The translations under genes and the position numbers were made by a program. Shown piece by piece: positions 1 through 10,405 of a stretch of DNA of 64,000 bases; position 1 is the stretch's first letter, and each line of letters opens with the position of its first letter. Source of the DNA: Cladosporium sp. IMV 00045. Its lineage: Eukaryota; Ascomycota; Dothideomycetes; Cladosporiales; Cladosporiaceae. The stretch lies in the NCBI GenBank assembly GCA_001931905.2, contig MSJI02000894.1:1-64000 (forward strand), written 5' to 3'. The notes beneath the pieces are model-generated. The model was not told the DNA's origin. It made no database searches and saw nothing but the letters and a program-made list of their open reading frames with translations.

Positions 1-936
1 AGCCAGATTAGGCAAGAAGGCAATACTTTATGATGAACTCCTTGCAAGCGTTCGCAGGCCTGGCCGTCACATCAGCGAATGATCAGCCCGTCACCAGGCC
101 CCATCTCCACCGGACCAATATCGGGCGATCCCAATCCCCAGAAAGTGCGCGCGTCTTGGGTCCTGTGCGCGGTCCCACCGGCGCAAGCGCATGAAGCGTT
201 TGTGAAGCCACAGCGGTTGGCGGATGCTCGACGTCCCAATGAAAGGCTAAGCGACGGCCCGCCCTGGAGCTCAATCTCCGACACGCCCGGTTCAACATCC
301 AGGCACGCCAGGCCAGGAGAACAAAGTGCGGCCGTCGTGCTCTTCTTCGCGCGCTCGTGAGTTTGTGTGTGTGTGTGTGTGTTCGACGTTGATACTACCA
401 CAATCCCTCTCTTTCTCTATACCTCCTCCCTCTATACCTCTTCCCCTTCTCCTTGACTCTTCACCTCCTTGCTCTTTGCGAGCGTCCACTCTTTCTCCTT
501 GCGTCCCGCTTTTCGCCTCCTGGTAGCGACGGTCTCGGCTTCATTCTCTTGCCGCAGCCTCGTGTCACACTCGTTCAGTCTGGAGCCGGTTGTTTCAATT
601 CGACGCAGGTACGTCTGGAAATCGAGGTGGTCTCTCAGGGCCACGCATATCGTGGGGGAGTGTCACAGGATGGATGACTCGGGGTCCATAACTGAAAGAG
701 AATATGGGAAGGATGGAATTCCATTGGGAACCACAGTCTAACATTCCACCGCAACAGTCCATTCGTTACACCAACCTCCTCACGACTTTCCTGGACCCTC
801 TAGTCAACTCGACACTGCAGCAGAAGAACGCACATCGAACACCAATATACGACGTCAACAGTCGTAGAATCACCGTTAATCGCACTTCCAACTTGACCGC
901 CAACAAGACGGATAAGACCGCGAAGCTTAGCCCAAC
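1..936. other. Leader and intergenic region upstream of the first gene
   Basis: No convincing gene is seen. The stretch holds a (GT)n microsatellite at about 364-382 and pyrimidine-rich tracts at about 395-500, which look like a fungal promoter or 5' leader. Short open frames here have no domain or coding character I can recognise. Confidence 0.6.
364..382. repeat. (TG)n microsatellite
   Basis: An uninterrupted alternating TG run of about 19 bases lies in the presumed leader region. Confidence 0.9.
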
Positions 937-1482
937 ATGGCCAACACCTTGCACCAACTCTTTGCTCGCAACCATGAAGAGACCGAAATCAGCCAGACCA
1001 TAATCAACCTACTCATCGCACTCCTGGTTCTCCTTGTTCTCTCGATATGCATGTGCGGTGCCCTCCTTTTCATCCGCCATCGCCGCCGCGCCCGCAAATC
1101 CCACGCTCTTCCCATGTACAATGAGAAGCGCGAATCTGGCTCTACTATCGCATCCTACCACCGCCGTACTTCTGGAAAACCATCCGATTCAATCTACGTT
1201 CTCCAAGAGAAGCAGAACCTCCTCGAAAACTCCGGCGAACCACCTCGCGGCAACAACATCCCCGAAATCCGTCTCACCTTCCCCGAGGAGTACGACGCCG
1301 ATGGCAAACGCACCTCTGGCCGCTGTGTCGTCGTCCGCGTCAGCGAAAGCGGTGTCGGTCTTGAGCCTGTCCAAGACAAGCTTCCCGCCTACAAGCAGAG
1401 CGAAGGCGAGCGTTTCCAGTCGCTTGACCTCGACCGTGTGGGTGGCCTCACGGAGAAGGAAGACCAAAAGCAATGGAGCTAG
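937..1482 (+). CDS. Single-pass membrane protein of unknown function
   Basis: This is an intact 181-residue frame. A short polar N-terminus is followed by one strongly hydrophobic segment (about residues 20-47, ending in a Cys-Met-Cys-Gly stretch). A basic stop-transfer patch (HRRRARK) comes next, then a hydrophilic tail of about 130 residues. This predicts a type I/III single-pass protein with a cytosolic tail. The tail has an ordered-looking part (about residues 108-145, beginning PEIRLTFPEEYDADG) followed by LPAY. I do not recognise a named family. The start is the first ATG after a pyrimidine-rich leader and the frame ends at TAG. The next gene downstream (GPI13) is on the same strand about 1.2 kb away. 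Function is unknown. Confidence 0.75.
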   Translation: MANTLHQLFARNHEETEISQTIINLLIALLVLLVLSICMCGALLFIRHRRRARKSHALPMYNEKRESGSTIASYHRRTSGKPSDSIYVLQEKQNLLENSGEPPRGNNIPEIRLTFPEEYDADGKRTSGRCVVVRVSESGVGLEPVQDKLPAYKQSEGERFQSLDLDRVGGLTEKEDQKQWS

Positions 1483-2725
1483 ATGGACGCCCACCTCCGA
1501 GCGTCCTGGACTCTGCGTGCACTTTTTAGCCACGACCATCACGAATCCGCTTGCTCAGTCCCCGTCGGACCTTTCTTAACATTTTCGTTTTTTCGTTTCT
1601 CAACATAGCATGGGACGGCCTGCTTCCCCGAACCAATCTGGAGTGCGCGCGCTGTTATGACTACACCAGCGCGCTGCTGCTGCGACTCCAACCACGACCC
1701 TGCATTATACATCCGATTCGACCAAATCACATATGGACGGACGGCGTTTTTCTACATATTATCACTTTTATCACGGCATAGCCTGTGCTGCCGCTGCCGC
1801 CATGCCTGAGAGCGCGGCAGCCGGCGTTGCTCGCCAATCTATCAATACCACGCCACAGCACGGGCCCGTTTCACTTTAAGGAGAAGATCCAAACATAATG
1901 TGTTTCAGAATTCTGGTCATGGGCAAACCCATCACATTGATGGTAAGGCGAGCCCCGATACCAGTCTTTTCACGCACCGCGAGCCCTGCTTCCACAATCA
2001 CCATCACCACCACCACCACAACAATGAACAGGCTATCGACCAAAAAAAGAAAAAAGGAGGAAAGCGCGTGGGAGGCTCCACTGTTCAGGACCGATTCAGT
2101 GTTCCAATCGAGATGTGAGCGTTTCAGCGAATGTACTTCTAGAAAGCTACTGTTTTCTTTACACTCTATTTCGTTTATGTCCAATACTTTTCTTTTCTCC
2201 GGCGACGATATGTTCAAATAGTATGTATAGTTTAGGGCCTCAGCCAGGCCAAACCTTCAACAAAATTCCGAATGGCATACATACTTCAAGAGACACGAGT
2301 GAACAGAACGATTGCTGCATCATTCTTGCCATGTGATTGTCGTGTGATCTCCTTCCCCTGCCAACACCACGTGTTATGCGCGGCAGCAGACGCATATGCT
2401 GATCATTTTTCTCCTGGCTGTCGGCGGAGAAGACTCGCTCTCCTCCATCAGCTCTCCGCTTCAGCCCATCGGCAAGTGCTGGAGCTGGTCAGCGCGGGCT
2501 CTGCAGCGCACTTAACTTTCTCGAACTCTAATGCAACACCACCATCTATCACTCTTCCACCCACGGCCCTGATGGCATAGTCGTCCGCCGAGACGCTCCT
2601 TCAATTCACGCATTCCTTAATCCTTGTCCCTCTTGTTATGATTTACCCCTAATATTATTCTTCTCCCCCCTTCTCTATCTCCGGAACCCCTCTTATCAAC
2701 CTTCACCACCCCGTCACGCCTCACA
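1483..2725. other. Intergenic region between membrane-protein gene and GPI13
   Basis: No gene is supported. It contains a short CAC/CCA-rich run near 2000-2030 and the pyrimidine-rich GPI13 promoter and leader near 2610-2720. Confidence 0.6.
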
Positions 2726-5700
2726 ATGGCAGACAGCGCGGGTGCGAAAGCCCCGCCACAGGACCCAAAGGCAGAGAACAAGAGGCTAGCCGTGCAATTC
2801 AAGGCGCAGCATGCGCTCATGGTCGGCTTCTTCACTCTCATCGCGTAGGTTGTCTCTAGACCCTCGAAGGGGAATTGGCATTCTAACCGCAATGTGCTTG
2901 CAGCATCTTCCACGCCCTCGGCATCTACCTCTTCTGCTCCGGCTTCCTCCTCTCCCGTCTGGTCCTCGAACACCGCTCCGAATGCGCCGTCCCTCCTGTC
3001 GAGCTTCAGAACAGCTTTGTCCCCGGTAATGTGGAGAAGGGTTGCTGGCACCCCAAGAGCTTCGACAAGGCCGTGGTTATTATTGTGGATGCGCTGCGGT
3101 ATGATTTCACCGTGCCATTCAACGGAAACGAGACGGGCCAGCAAGAGCACTACTTCCACAATGCTCTTCCGGTGCTCCACGAGACGAGCGTCAAGGAGCC
3201 GCAGAATGCTTTCCTCCGACCTTTCATCGCCGACCCGCCTACCACCACGCTGCAGAGGTTGAAAGGATTGACCACCGGCACCCTCCCTACTTTCATCGAC
3301 GCCGGCAGCAACTTCGCCGGCACTGCCATCGACGAAGACAACCTTGTCGAGCAATTGGTACATGCCGGAAAGAAGGTGGTTCACTTGGGCGACGATACTT
3401 GGCACTCTTTGTTCCCTGGATACTTCGAGCCTGAGCTCACGAAGCCTTTCGACTCCTTCAACGTGTGGGATCTGCATACCGTGGACAATGGAGTCAACGA
3501 ACACCTTTTCCCGCTTCTGGAACAGAACATGGCTGGGAAGTGGGATGTGGTCTTTGGGCATTACTTGGGTGTCGACCACGCTGGGCACAGATATGGGCCT
3601 GATCACCCTGCAATGGCCGACAAGCTGAAGCAGATGGATGATGTCTTCCGCAAAATGATCGAGAAACTTGACGATGACACTCTTCTTGTCGTTATGGGTG
3701 ATCACGGCATGGACATCAAGGGAGACCACGGTGGCGAGTCGGACGATGAGATTGAGGCTGCTTTGTGGATGTACTCGAAGAAGGGCATCTTCGGTCGCAG
3801 CGACAAAGCTTTTGTTGAACCGCCTGCAACTGCGAAGGACCGCCCTGTTGGCCAAATCGATCTGGTGCCCACTCTGGGGCTTTTGCTCGGTCTTCCCATA
3901 CCCTTCAACAACCTCGGCCAACCGATTGAGGAGGCTTTCATCGGCAAAAATGGAAAAGACTACTCCAATCTCGCTCAGGTCGAGCGCTTGACTGCTGCGC
4001 AAATTCACCGCTACCAGGGAGAGTACAGTAGAATGAGGAAGCTTGGCGACCTTGCTACTTCGCAATTGATCCCTCTCTGGTCGACTGCCGAGGAAGCGTG
4101 GCAACGAGTCCAGGAAACCAGCAAGCCTTCTCTGGAGCAGTGGAAGTCTGCTTACACTGCTTTCGCTGCGTACCAGACCGAGAACTTGCGTGTCTGCCGT
4201 AGCTTGTGGGCGAGATTCGACCTTGTCAGCATGGGCATGGGCATTACCGTACTTGTTGGATCCCTCGCGGTCCTTGCTATGTTCGCTCGCGGCGTCAACA
4301 GTGATCGCGGTGCTCTCACGCCTCTTCTTCTGGGCTGGGGTCTTGCGGGTACGATTGTCGGTGCTACTCTTGGCGCCATTGTCGGCCTCACACCTTCCCT
4401 TTCCTTCCTCCAAATCGTGGCTTTTGGTGCCGCATTCGGTGGTGTACTTGGGACGTCCCTCGGCTTCTATCCTGCCAGAGAGGCCCTGCGTGTGCCTTAC
4501 CCGCGCACTTTCTGGGGCGGCCTCAGTGCACTTACCTGCGTCATGCTCTGCATTGGCTTTGCTTCCAACTCTTTCACCATCTGGGAAGATGAGCAGCTCC
4601 TCTTCTTCCTCACGACTTACGGTGTGCTTATGCTTGCGTTGTCGGCAGGCCTCTCGGACACGGCCGACCGCAACGCAGGAATGTACAATTCCATCTCGTT
4701 CATCGTCGCCACGAGACTTGCGTCCGTCTTCCGCCTGTGTCGCGAGGAACAGATGCCTTACTGCATCTCCACGTACTACGCCTCTGCGACCTCCTCAACG
4801 TCTGCCACTTGGCAATTGGCAATTCCTTTCATCGTTGCGCTTACTGTCCCGAGCGTTATCACTCACTTCTTCCACCGCACCAAAAACTACCATGGCTCCG
4901 CCGTGATTTGGGTTGGCATTGCTCTCCGCATTGGCCTGGTCTTGGTGGCGGCGTACTGGGTCTTGGACGCCGCAGATGACGGCGACTGGTACCCGTCTAT
5001 CTCCAAGTCGCTTCTGAAGACTACTCGCGTCTCCCTGGCGCAAATCACCATGGCGCTGTCCTTCGCTGCTGGATATGCTACTTACATCTGGTCTTCGCCG
5101 ATGATCGCCGTTATCGAAGAGCCTGCCGACCCGGTGGCCGCCCCACCAAGCCTGGTCGAGTCTGATGACCCTTCTGGCGGTATCTTCACCTCTTTCCAGC
5201 CAGCTCCCAAGCCTCGCAACAAACTCATCATCCTCGGCTACGCCAACACCCACGGCACGCGCTACTTCTTGCTCCCCGCTGCTTGGTTGCTCGCACTCTT
5301 GCTCGTGCAGAAGCCCGTGGGCCAAGGCACCCTTGCTCTCTGCATGATCTCCATCCTGAACGTGCTTGAAATCATCGACGCCAACAACCTCCGCCGCTCT
5401 TCTCTTGGTCCGACCGTGCTCGCACTTCTGGGCAGCTTCTATTTCTTCAAGACAGGCCACCAAGCCGTGCTCTCCTCCATCCAGTGGGAAACGGCTTTCA
5501 TCCCCCTCAAGACGATTCAGTACCCTCTCAGCCCCCTCGTCGTCATCCTCAACACTTTCGGCCCCCAGATTCTCTGCGCCATCGCCGTCCCCGCCATCCC
5601 GCTCTGGAAGACCCGGCCCAAGTACCCAGGTTTGCTGGGTAGGGTTGCCGGCGCCATGGCGACGCACATGCTGTTCTACGCTGCGATTGCTGTCGCTACC

Positions 5701-5874
5701 GTCGTTGAGGCTGCGTGGTTGAGGAGGCATCTCATGCTGTACCGCATTTTCATGCCGCGCATGCTCATGGGCGTCACGGTCCTGATGGTCGTCGAAGTCG
5801 TTGCGGCTTTGGTCGCTGTCTTTGGCGTCAGGTGGAGCGTTACTAGTGTTGCGGACATTTTTGGTTGGGAATAG
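2726..5874 (+). CDS. GPI13: GPI ethanolamine phosphate transferase 3 (PIG-O/Gpi13 family)
   Basis: Exons are 2726-2844 and 2904-5874, giving 1029 residues. The 59-bp intron has a CTAAC branch point and splits an Ala codon, adding 40 N-terminal residues and restoring the first membrane anchor. The protein attaches phosphoethanolamine to the third mannose of the GPI anchor in the ER membrane. The lumenal domain carries alkaline-phosphatase-type motifs: VDALRYDF (metal site), the GTLPTF threonine region, GHYLGVDHAGHRYGP, and GDHGMDIKGDHGGE. From about residue 440 to the end the chain is a series of hydrophobic segments, as expected for the multi-spanning C-terminal half. Length matches the family (about 1000 residues). 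The gene converges on ELP5, 129 bp away. An A-rich, AATAAA-containing tail follows the stop. Confidence 0.95.
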
Positions 5875-6003
5875 TAGACTCGACTCACCTACTTTTTTCG
5901 CCGTCTGTATATAGCGTTCTCATGTAATGTAGAATAGAAAGAGACCGAAAGGTCGTACAAATAAATTCAAAATAAAAGAATCAAAAAAACATTGTGCATA
6001 AAA

Positions 6004-7152
6004 TCATATCTCATCCTCCTCCTCATCAAAGTCATCCTCCTCGCCCATGTCATACAGAATCCTCCCACCCTCCACACCCCCCTTCTGCGCATCATAGTAA
6101 GGCAGCACCACCCCCTCCCTCGCCCTCCTCTGCTTCTCCGTCAACCCCAGCTCAAACGTCGTCGACTCCGGCACATCCTCGCCACCCGCGCCCGCGCCCT
6201 CCTGAACATTAGCTCTATAAGCCGGATGATCTTCGAGCAGAATCACCGTCTCCCTCGCCCTTTGCCCAGCGACAGCAGTAGCTTTCCCCTGCGCCGAAGG
6301 CAGAAAATACCACTCCCTCACCCCCCTCCCGCTCTTCCTCCTATGCTCCACTTCCAACACGCACCCTTCCCGCCCATTCGCTCCCAGCCCCTGCACCACG
6401 CCCTCAACGCCCTCCTGCAGCCCCGACCGCGGCGCTGCAACGCTGCGCTCCCGCGCCGCTTTGTGCGCTAGCACGTGCGGGAGCGAGTGTGTGCTTATGA
6501 GCGTTGTGGCGAGGTAGCGCAGCAGGGTGAGGGGTTGGGGAGTGTAGGGTTCGGAGGGCGGGTGGGGGATGTCGAGGTGGTGGAGGGCGAGGAGGGAGGT
6601 GGTTGGGTTGATCAGGGAGGAGAGAAGGGTGGGGAGTTGCGTGGGGTGGGTGGTGCACAGGGGGGTGAGGGAGGAGATGATGAGGAGGTTTCCTTTTGGG
6701 TGGGGGTGTTAGTTTGTTGTATTTGGATTTGTTGTCTTTGGTTTCTGGTCTGGTTGTCGGGTTTTACAAGTACGTACTTTGGTTAGGAACGGGTTTCGTC
6801 TGCTCCGCCACTTCGCGCTGCCAGACCTGGGGGGTTTTGTTCCAGGCTGGGATGAAGACGTCTACGTGTTCAGGGCGCTTGAGAGTCTCGAATGATAGGA
6901 AGATCACTTTCACTTTGGCTGCCTGTGTATGTCGTCAGCCTTCCATTTGGGTATTCTTGGTGATGGATGATTCGAAATTTAGAAGATTCTTACATTCGCT
7001 CGTTGCGCGTACTCGGCTAGTAGGTGCTGACCCGACTGTTCCAGATTGTCTAGCACGAGAGTGAATGGAGAGGCCGCATCGCGTTGGTTCAGGAGTTTGG
7101 ATATCAGGAGGACGTTGTGCGTTCGTCGGTGTTGGATGCTTGTTGGTGCCAT
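6004..7152 (-). CDS. ELP5: Elongator complex subunit 5 (Elp5/Iki1 family)
   Basis: Exons on the minus strand are 7152-6994, 6922-6778 and 6692-6004, encoding 330 residues. Introns of 71 and 85 bp have consensus ends (GTAAGA, GTACGT). The N-terminus (MAPTSIQHRRTHNVLLISKL) and the following segments SPFTLVLDNLEQSG and KVIFLSFETL are hallmarks of fungal Elp5, a RecA-like subunit of the Elp4-6 ring. That ring supports wobble-uridine tRNA modification by Elongator. The C-terminus is strongly acidic (DEEEDE) after a Gly/Glu-rich stretch. The third exon has a proline/leucine-rich region that is GC-rich and lower in conservation. The gene converges with GPI13. No single open frame covers the start of this gene; the structure rests on splicing. 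Confidence 0.88.
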
Positions 7153-7498
7153 GGTTGACTCGATGAGGTGTTTGCGGGCCAGATAGGTCGGGTTTGTAGG
7201 ATCGACCAAAGGGGCCTTGACTATTTTGAGATGTACTTTTCTTTTTCCAGTAGATGACTCGCAAAGACTTGATCAAGTGAAGATGGGCGTTATTGTAGGG
7301 TCTTTGTGCCATACGGTCGAATCCATCCCATCAAATTGCGAGGTACGATGGAGAAATTCTGACCAAGTCAAATCTTGCCTGAAGCCAGAGCGCAACACCG
7401 CCACCAAAACTTGGATTGATTCGCTTGCAAAGCTGCAGAAAACGCCATTAAACATTAGATGCCATAAAAGCCTCGAGAATTATCATTCTTATCATCAA

Positions 7499-7987
7499 TC
7501 ACTTAGCATCATTCCCATCTTCACACTTGACATCCTCAGCCCCTTCCTTCCCGCCGCCATTTCTCTCCGCACGCCGCCTCTCCCTCTCCGCCAGAATCAC
7601 TCCATCAAACTTGCCACTCATCCTGTCTCTGCCGGCCTGCATCGCTTCATCCCTCCACTTCTTAGTCTCCCTACCCGCCTTCAGATCATCCTGCCATTTC
7701 CGCAGTTTCTCTTCAATATCCTTGCCGAGATGTGAGTCTAATGGGTTCACGTCTGGATCGTATGGCTGGTCCCCTTCCCGAGGGGGCGGGAGGAGTGAAT
7801 AGATTTGTTGCCTTTTCTCGAGGCACAATGTGTCCCATGCTCCTGGTTTGCGCAGAATTTCCTGGGTTTTTGTCAGTGAGTCCATATTTAAGAGGTCTGA
7901 TGAACGGTTGCTACGTGCGGGCAGATCTGTCTTGGTGAGCTTTGAGTTGGCTGCTGTGAGCATTCGCTTTTGTGAGGCAGCTGTCAT
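7499..7987 (-). CDS. Small ASX-homology (DEUBAD-like) domain protein
   Basis: A 162-residue frame. I start it at the ATG at 7987 (context GCCAAAATG); the frame is open further upstream to 8125, but that part has no coding character. About residues 32-135 fit the fungal ASX-homology pattern: a hydrophobic stretch, then GAWDTLCLEKRQQIYSLLP. Next come an acidic/proline linker and LRKWQDDLKAGR followed by the charged helix containing MSGKFDG. In the family this domain is found in chromatin-associated proteins (ASXL/Asx, where it activates a BAP1-type deubiquitinase). In fungi its partner is unclear, and I infer only a nuclear or regulatory role. The N-terminus is short and basic. The gene lies 346 bp upstream of ELP5 on the same strand. 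Confidence 0.7.
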   Translation of the reverse strand: MTAASQKRMLTAANSKLTKTDLPARSNRSSDLLNMDSLTKTQEILRKPGAWDTLCLEKRQQIYSLLPPPREGDQPYDPDVNPLDSHLGKDIEEKLRKWQDDLKAGRETKKWRDEAMQAGRDRMSGKFDGVILAERERRRAERNGGGKEGAEDVKCEDGNDAK

Positions 7988-9600
7988 TTTGGCGATGATG
8001 ACTGATGAGTGAGATGGACTATTACGCTCCAAAGTAGTGTTGAAATGCAGGGAGTCGTATTTACAGCGATCTTGTTTGTCGACGAAAGATACATGTATAG
8101 TACATGTAATGAAGAAGGCGCTCACAGTACATGTATCTGCCTCAGCTTGGCAAGTTCACCAGGCGGTTCGCAGTTTCGACACTTCACAAAAAACATGCCT
8201 GTTGATTCACAGGCCGATGATGTTGTTGCAGCTTTGACTGTGATCCAAGATTGTTTGAACAAAAGTATCTGAAATTGAAGTTTTCGCCATGTGCTCGCCC
8301 ATTCTCGTGCACTTTGCCTTCGTAGCTCAGCGAAGAAACAATTTTGTGTAACCACACTTGTCAAGCAATTAAGAATTGTCAAAGATAATGAAGTATACTT
8401 TGAGCCTGACAATCTGCGCCGAGGATTTCACAAGATATGTTGCGGATTGGTAGAATGATATACATTTGCTCTTGATTTGCCAGCCGCGTGATTTTACATT
8501 CCTCTTCTCTCTCCGTCGGCGGCTTGATTCGTCAAAGTCAAGTACTGTTGTTTACCTTGTAACGATCCACCTTCTCAACTCTGGTCGTAACAATGAATTT
8601 GACTTCGGCATGGATTGAGTTGTCATGAAAGGGCGAGGCTGTACGAAGCCGAAGAGAACGTAGTCGAGATCAACAACCGCAACAAAGAGCGCCGTCTTCA
8701 AGCTTTCGCTCATGTCAAAACTGTTGCTTCCTTTCTAATCAGTGAAGGCCCAACAGCCCCAGTATCTTTCCGTGACAGAATGTTGTTAGAAGCGCAGTGA
8801 AATACGCGTGTTCTTTTGTTGAAATGGCGACAGGTCGTCGTGTCATTTCCAACACCTTTTGACGATTTTCTTTTCTTTGCTGCATTGGCCTACCGTGTCC
8901 ATCGCGTAATTATGTGCTCGTGTGGAGGATCGAAGGGTATGTTGTGATCGTTGTTGGTGACTTTCATGCCTAGGAAAGTTGATGGAGCTGAGGGTTGCGT
9001 AACGACCCTACTTGAGGTTGGAAAGCATGCGCTCCGACTGCTAAAGTAGTGATCATTATCGTCGTCGTCGTTGCTGATACCCGAGAATCGTTGAGATTGG
9101 AAGTCATGAGGCGCTTCAAGTTCTGCAGGTGCGAGAGGGGTGTTGTTCTCGCCTCGTGGGCTGTCTGTGATGTACACTGAAGGCATCGACGGGCCAAAGC
9201 TGTCGCAGTGAGCGATCAGCCGCTGGTGGTGGGTGTCTGCATGTCTTTCACAACACGACAAGCCACATTCTGAAGTGAAGTTGATGACTTGAACAAGATC
9301 TTGTAAGTCCGCCCGTCACTGAAATCCTCTTGTGACGTTCGCTTGCCCCGTGTATGCTTGAGGACCTCCGTGGTCTGCCACGCTGTCGATAGGATCTGAT
9401 CGAACTAGCATTTGAAGCCACGCGAAAGTCAAATCGACGTTCCAGCTCAGCCCTACTTGTGCACCAACCAACAAACAACCCCAGTACTGAGGACTGTCAG
9501 CTCCAGGCCAGGTAGCTAGACTGTGCCCTGACATACTTCGACGTCGCCGATACCTCTCACTGCCGGCCCTGTACTGGACCCGTCGTGAGCAAACTCAAGT
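7988..9600. other. Intergenic region with possible gene remnants
   Basis: No complete gene is supported. It includes a coding-like fragment at 8627-8800 (separate entry). An open minus-strand frame at about 8890-9261 has disordered, Ser/Asp-rich composition and no recognisable domain. Confidence 0.5.
8590..8800 (+). pseudogene. Coding-like fragment, possibly frameshifted
   Basis: From about 8627 to the TGA at 8800 the plus strand reads like a real helical, charged protein (RLYEAEENVVEINNRNKERR, then a segment ending FRDRMLLEAQ). The only nearby ATG (8593, MNLTSAWIELS) is in a different frame and stops at 8628, so the two pieces do not join without a one-base shift. No good splice pair bridges them. 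I do not recognise the family. It may be a decayed gene, or an exon whose upstream part I cannot see. Confidence 0.3.
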
Positions 9601-10405
9601 ATGATTTACACCACGCAAATCGCGCGCCTTGACGGTAAGACAACCCACAAGGACCCGAACACCAGCGGCGCTAAGCATACTGATTCAACCAGGCCTTGTG
9701 CTCGTTGCGTCTACGGACGATTCCAACGTGTCGCAACTGAGTGAGTTCAAGCAACAGATTCGCCAGATCATCAAACGCCTTGGTCCGTCGGCAGAGCCGC
9801 GCGCCAGTATCGAAGGCGATGCGTACACCATGCAGTAAGTCAATCAGGTGGCCTCCCAGTAAAGAGCCAAGGTCGGCGCGGCGATGCGAAGCGCCTCTTC
9901 TCGAATGCAACTAACCTCTACTGCCTCCCGCAGCTACTTGATGGAGGACAGCCTCGTGTTTGTCTGCATCACCGAAGGCAGCTACCCGAAGAAGCTGGCC
10001 TTCACATACCTCGAAGACGTCAGCAAGGAGTTCCAAGGCTCCTACAAGCGCGACGAGTACCTCGACCCGAGCGTGCGGCCGTACGCATACGCCGAATTCG
10101 AACGCTTCCTCGAGCGCACAAAGAAGCTCTACCAAGACAGCCGCGCCCAAGACAACCTGCACCGCCTCAACGACGAGCTCAAGGACGTGCACAAGGCCAT
10201 GACAAAGAATATCAACGACCTGCTCTACCGTGGCGATAGCTTGGACAAGATGGGCGACATGAGCAGCCGTCTCCGCGAGGATTCTGCAAAGTACAAGCGG
10301 GCGGCTGTGCGCATCAACTGGGAGTTGCTTCTGAAACAGTACGGGCCGGTGGCAGGAATTGGCGCCATCATCGTGCTGTTCCTCTTCTGGCGCTTCTTCT
10401 GGTAG
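9601..10405 (+). CDS. SEC22: Vesicle-trafficking R-SNARE Sec22
   Basis: Exons are 9601-9634, 9693-9834 and 9934-10405, encoding 215 residues, the normal Sec22 length. Introns of 58 and 99 bp have GTAAGA/GTAAGT donors and AG acceptors; they restore a Gly and a His codon. Residues 1 to about 120 form the longin domain (begins MIYTTQIARLDG). About residues 130-190 form the R-SNARE coiled coil, with the zero-layer arginine in DLLYRGDSLDKM. The last 20 residues are a hydrophobic anchor (IIVLFLFWRFFW). Sec22 acts in ER-Golgi transport in both directions. It stands alone between two gene-poor stretches. Confidence 0.95.

Noticed and set aside
2617..4413. 598-codon minus-strand frame antisense to GPI13
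   Set aside because: It is the mirror of a GC-rich real gene, shows no domain, and the plus strand has clear PIG-O motifs.
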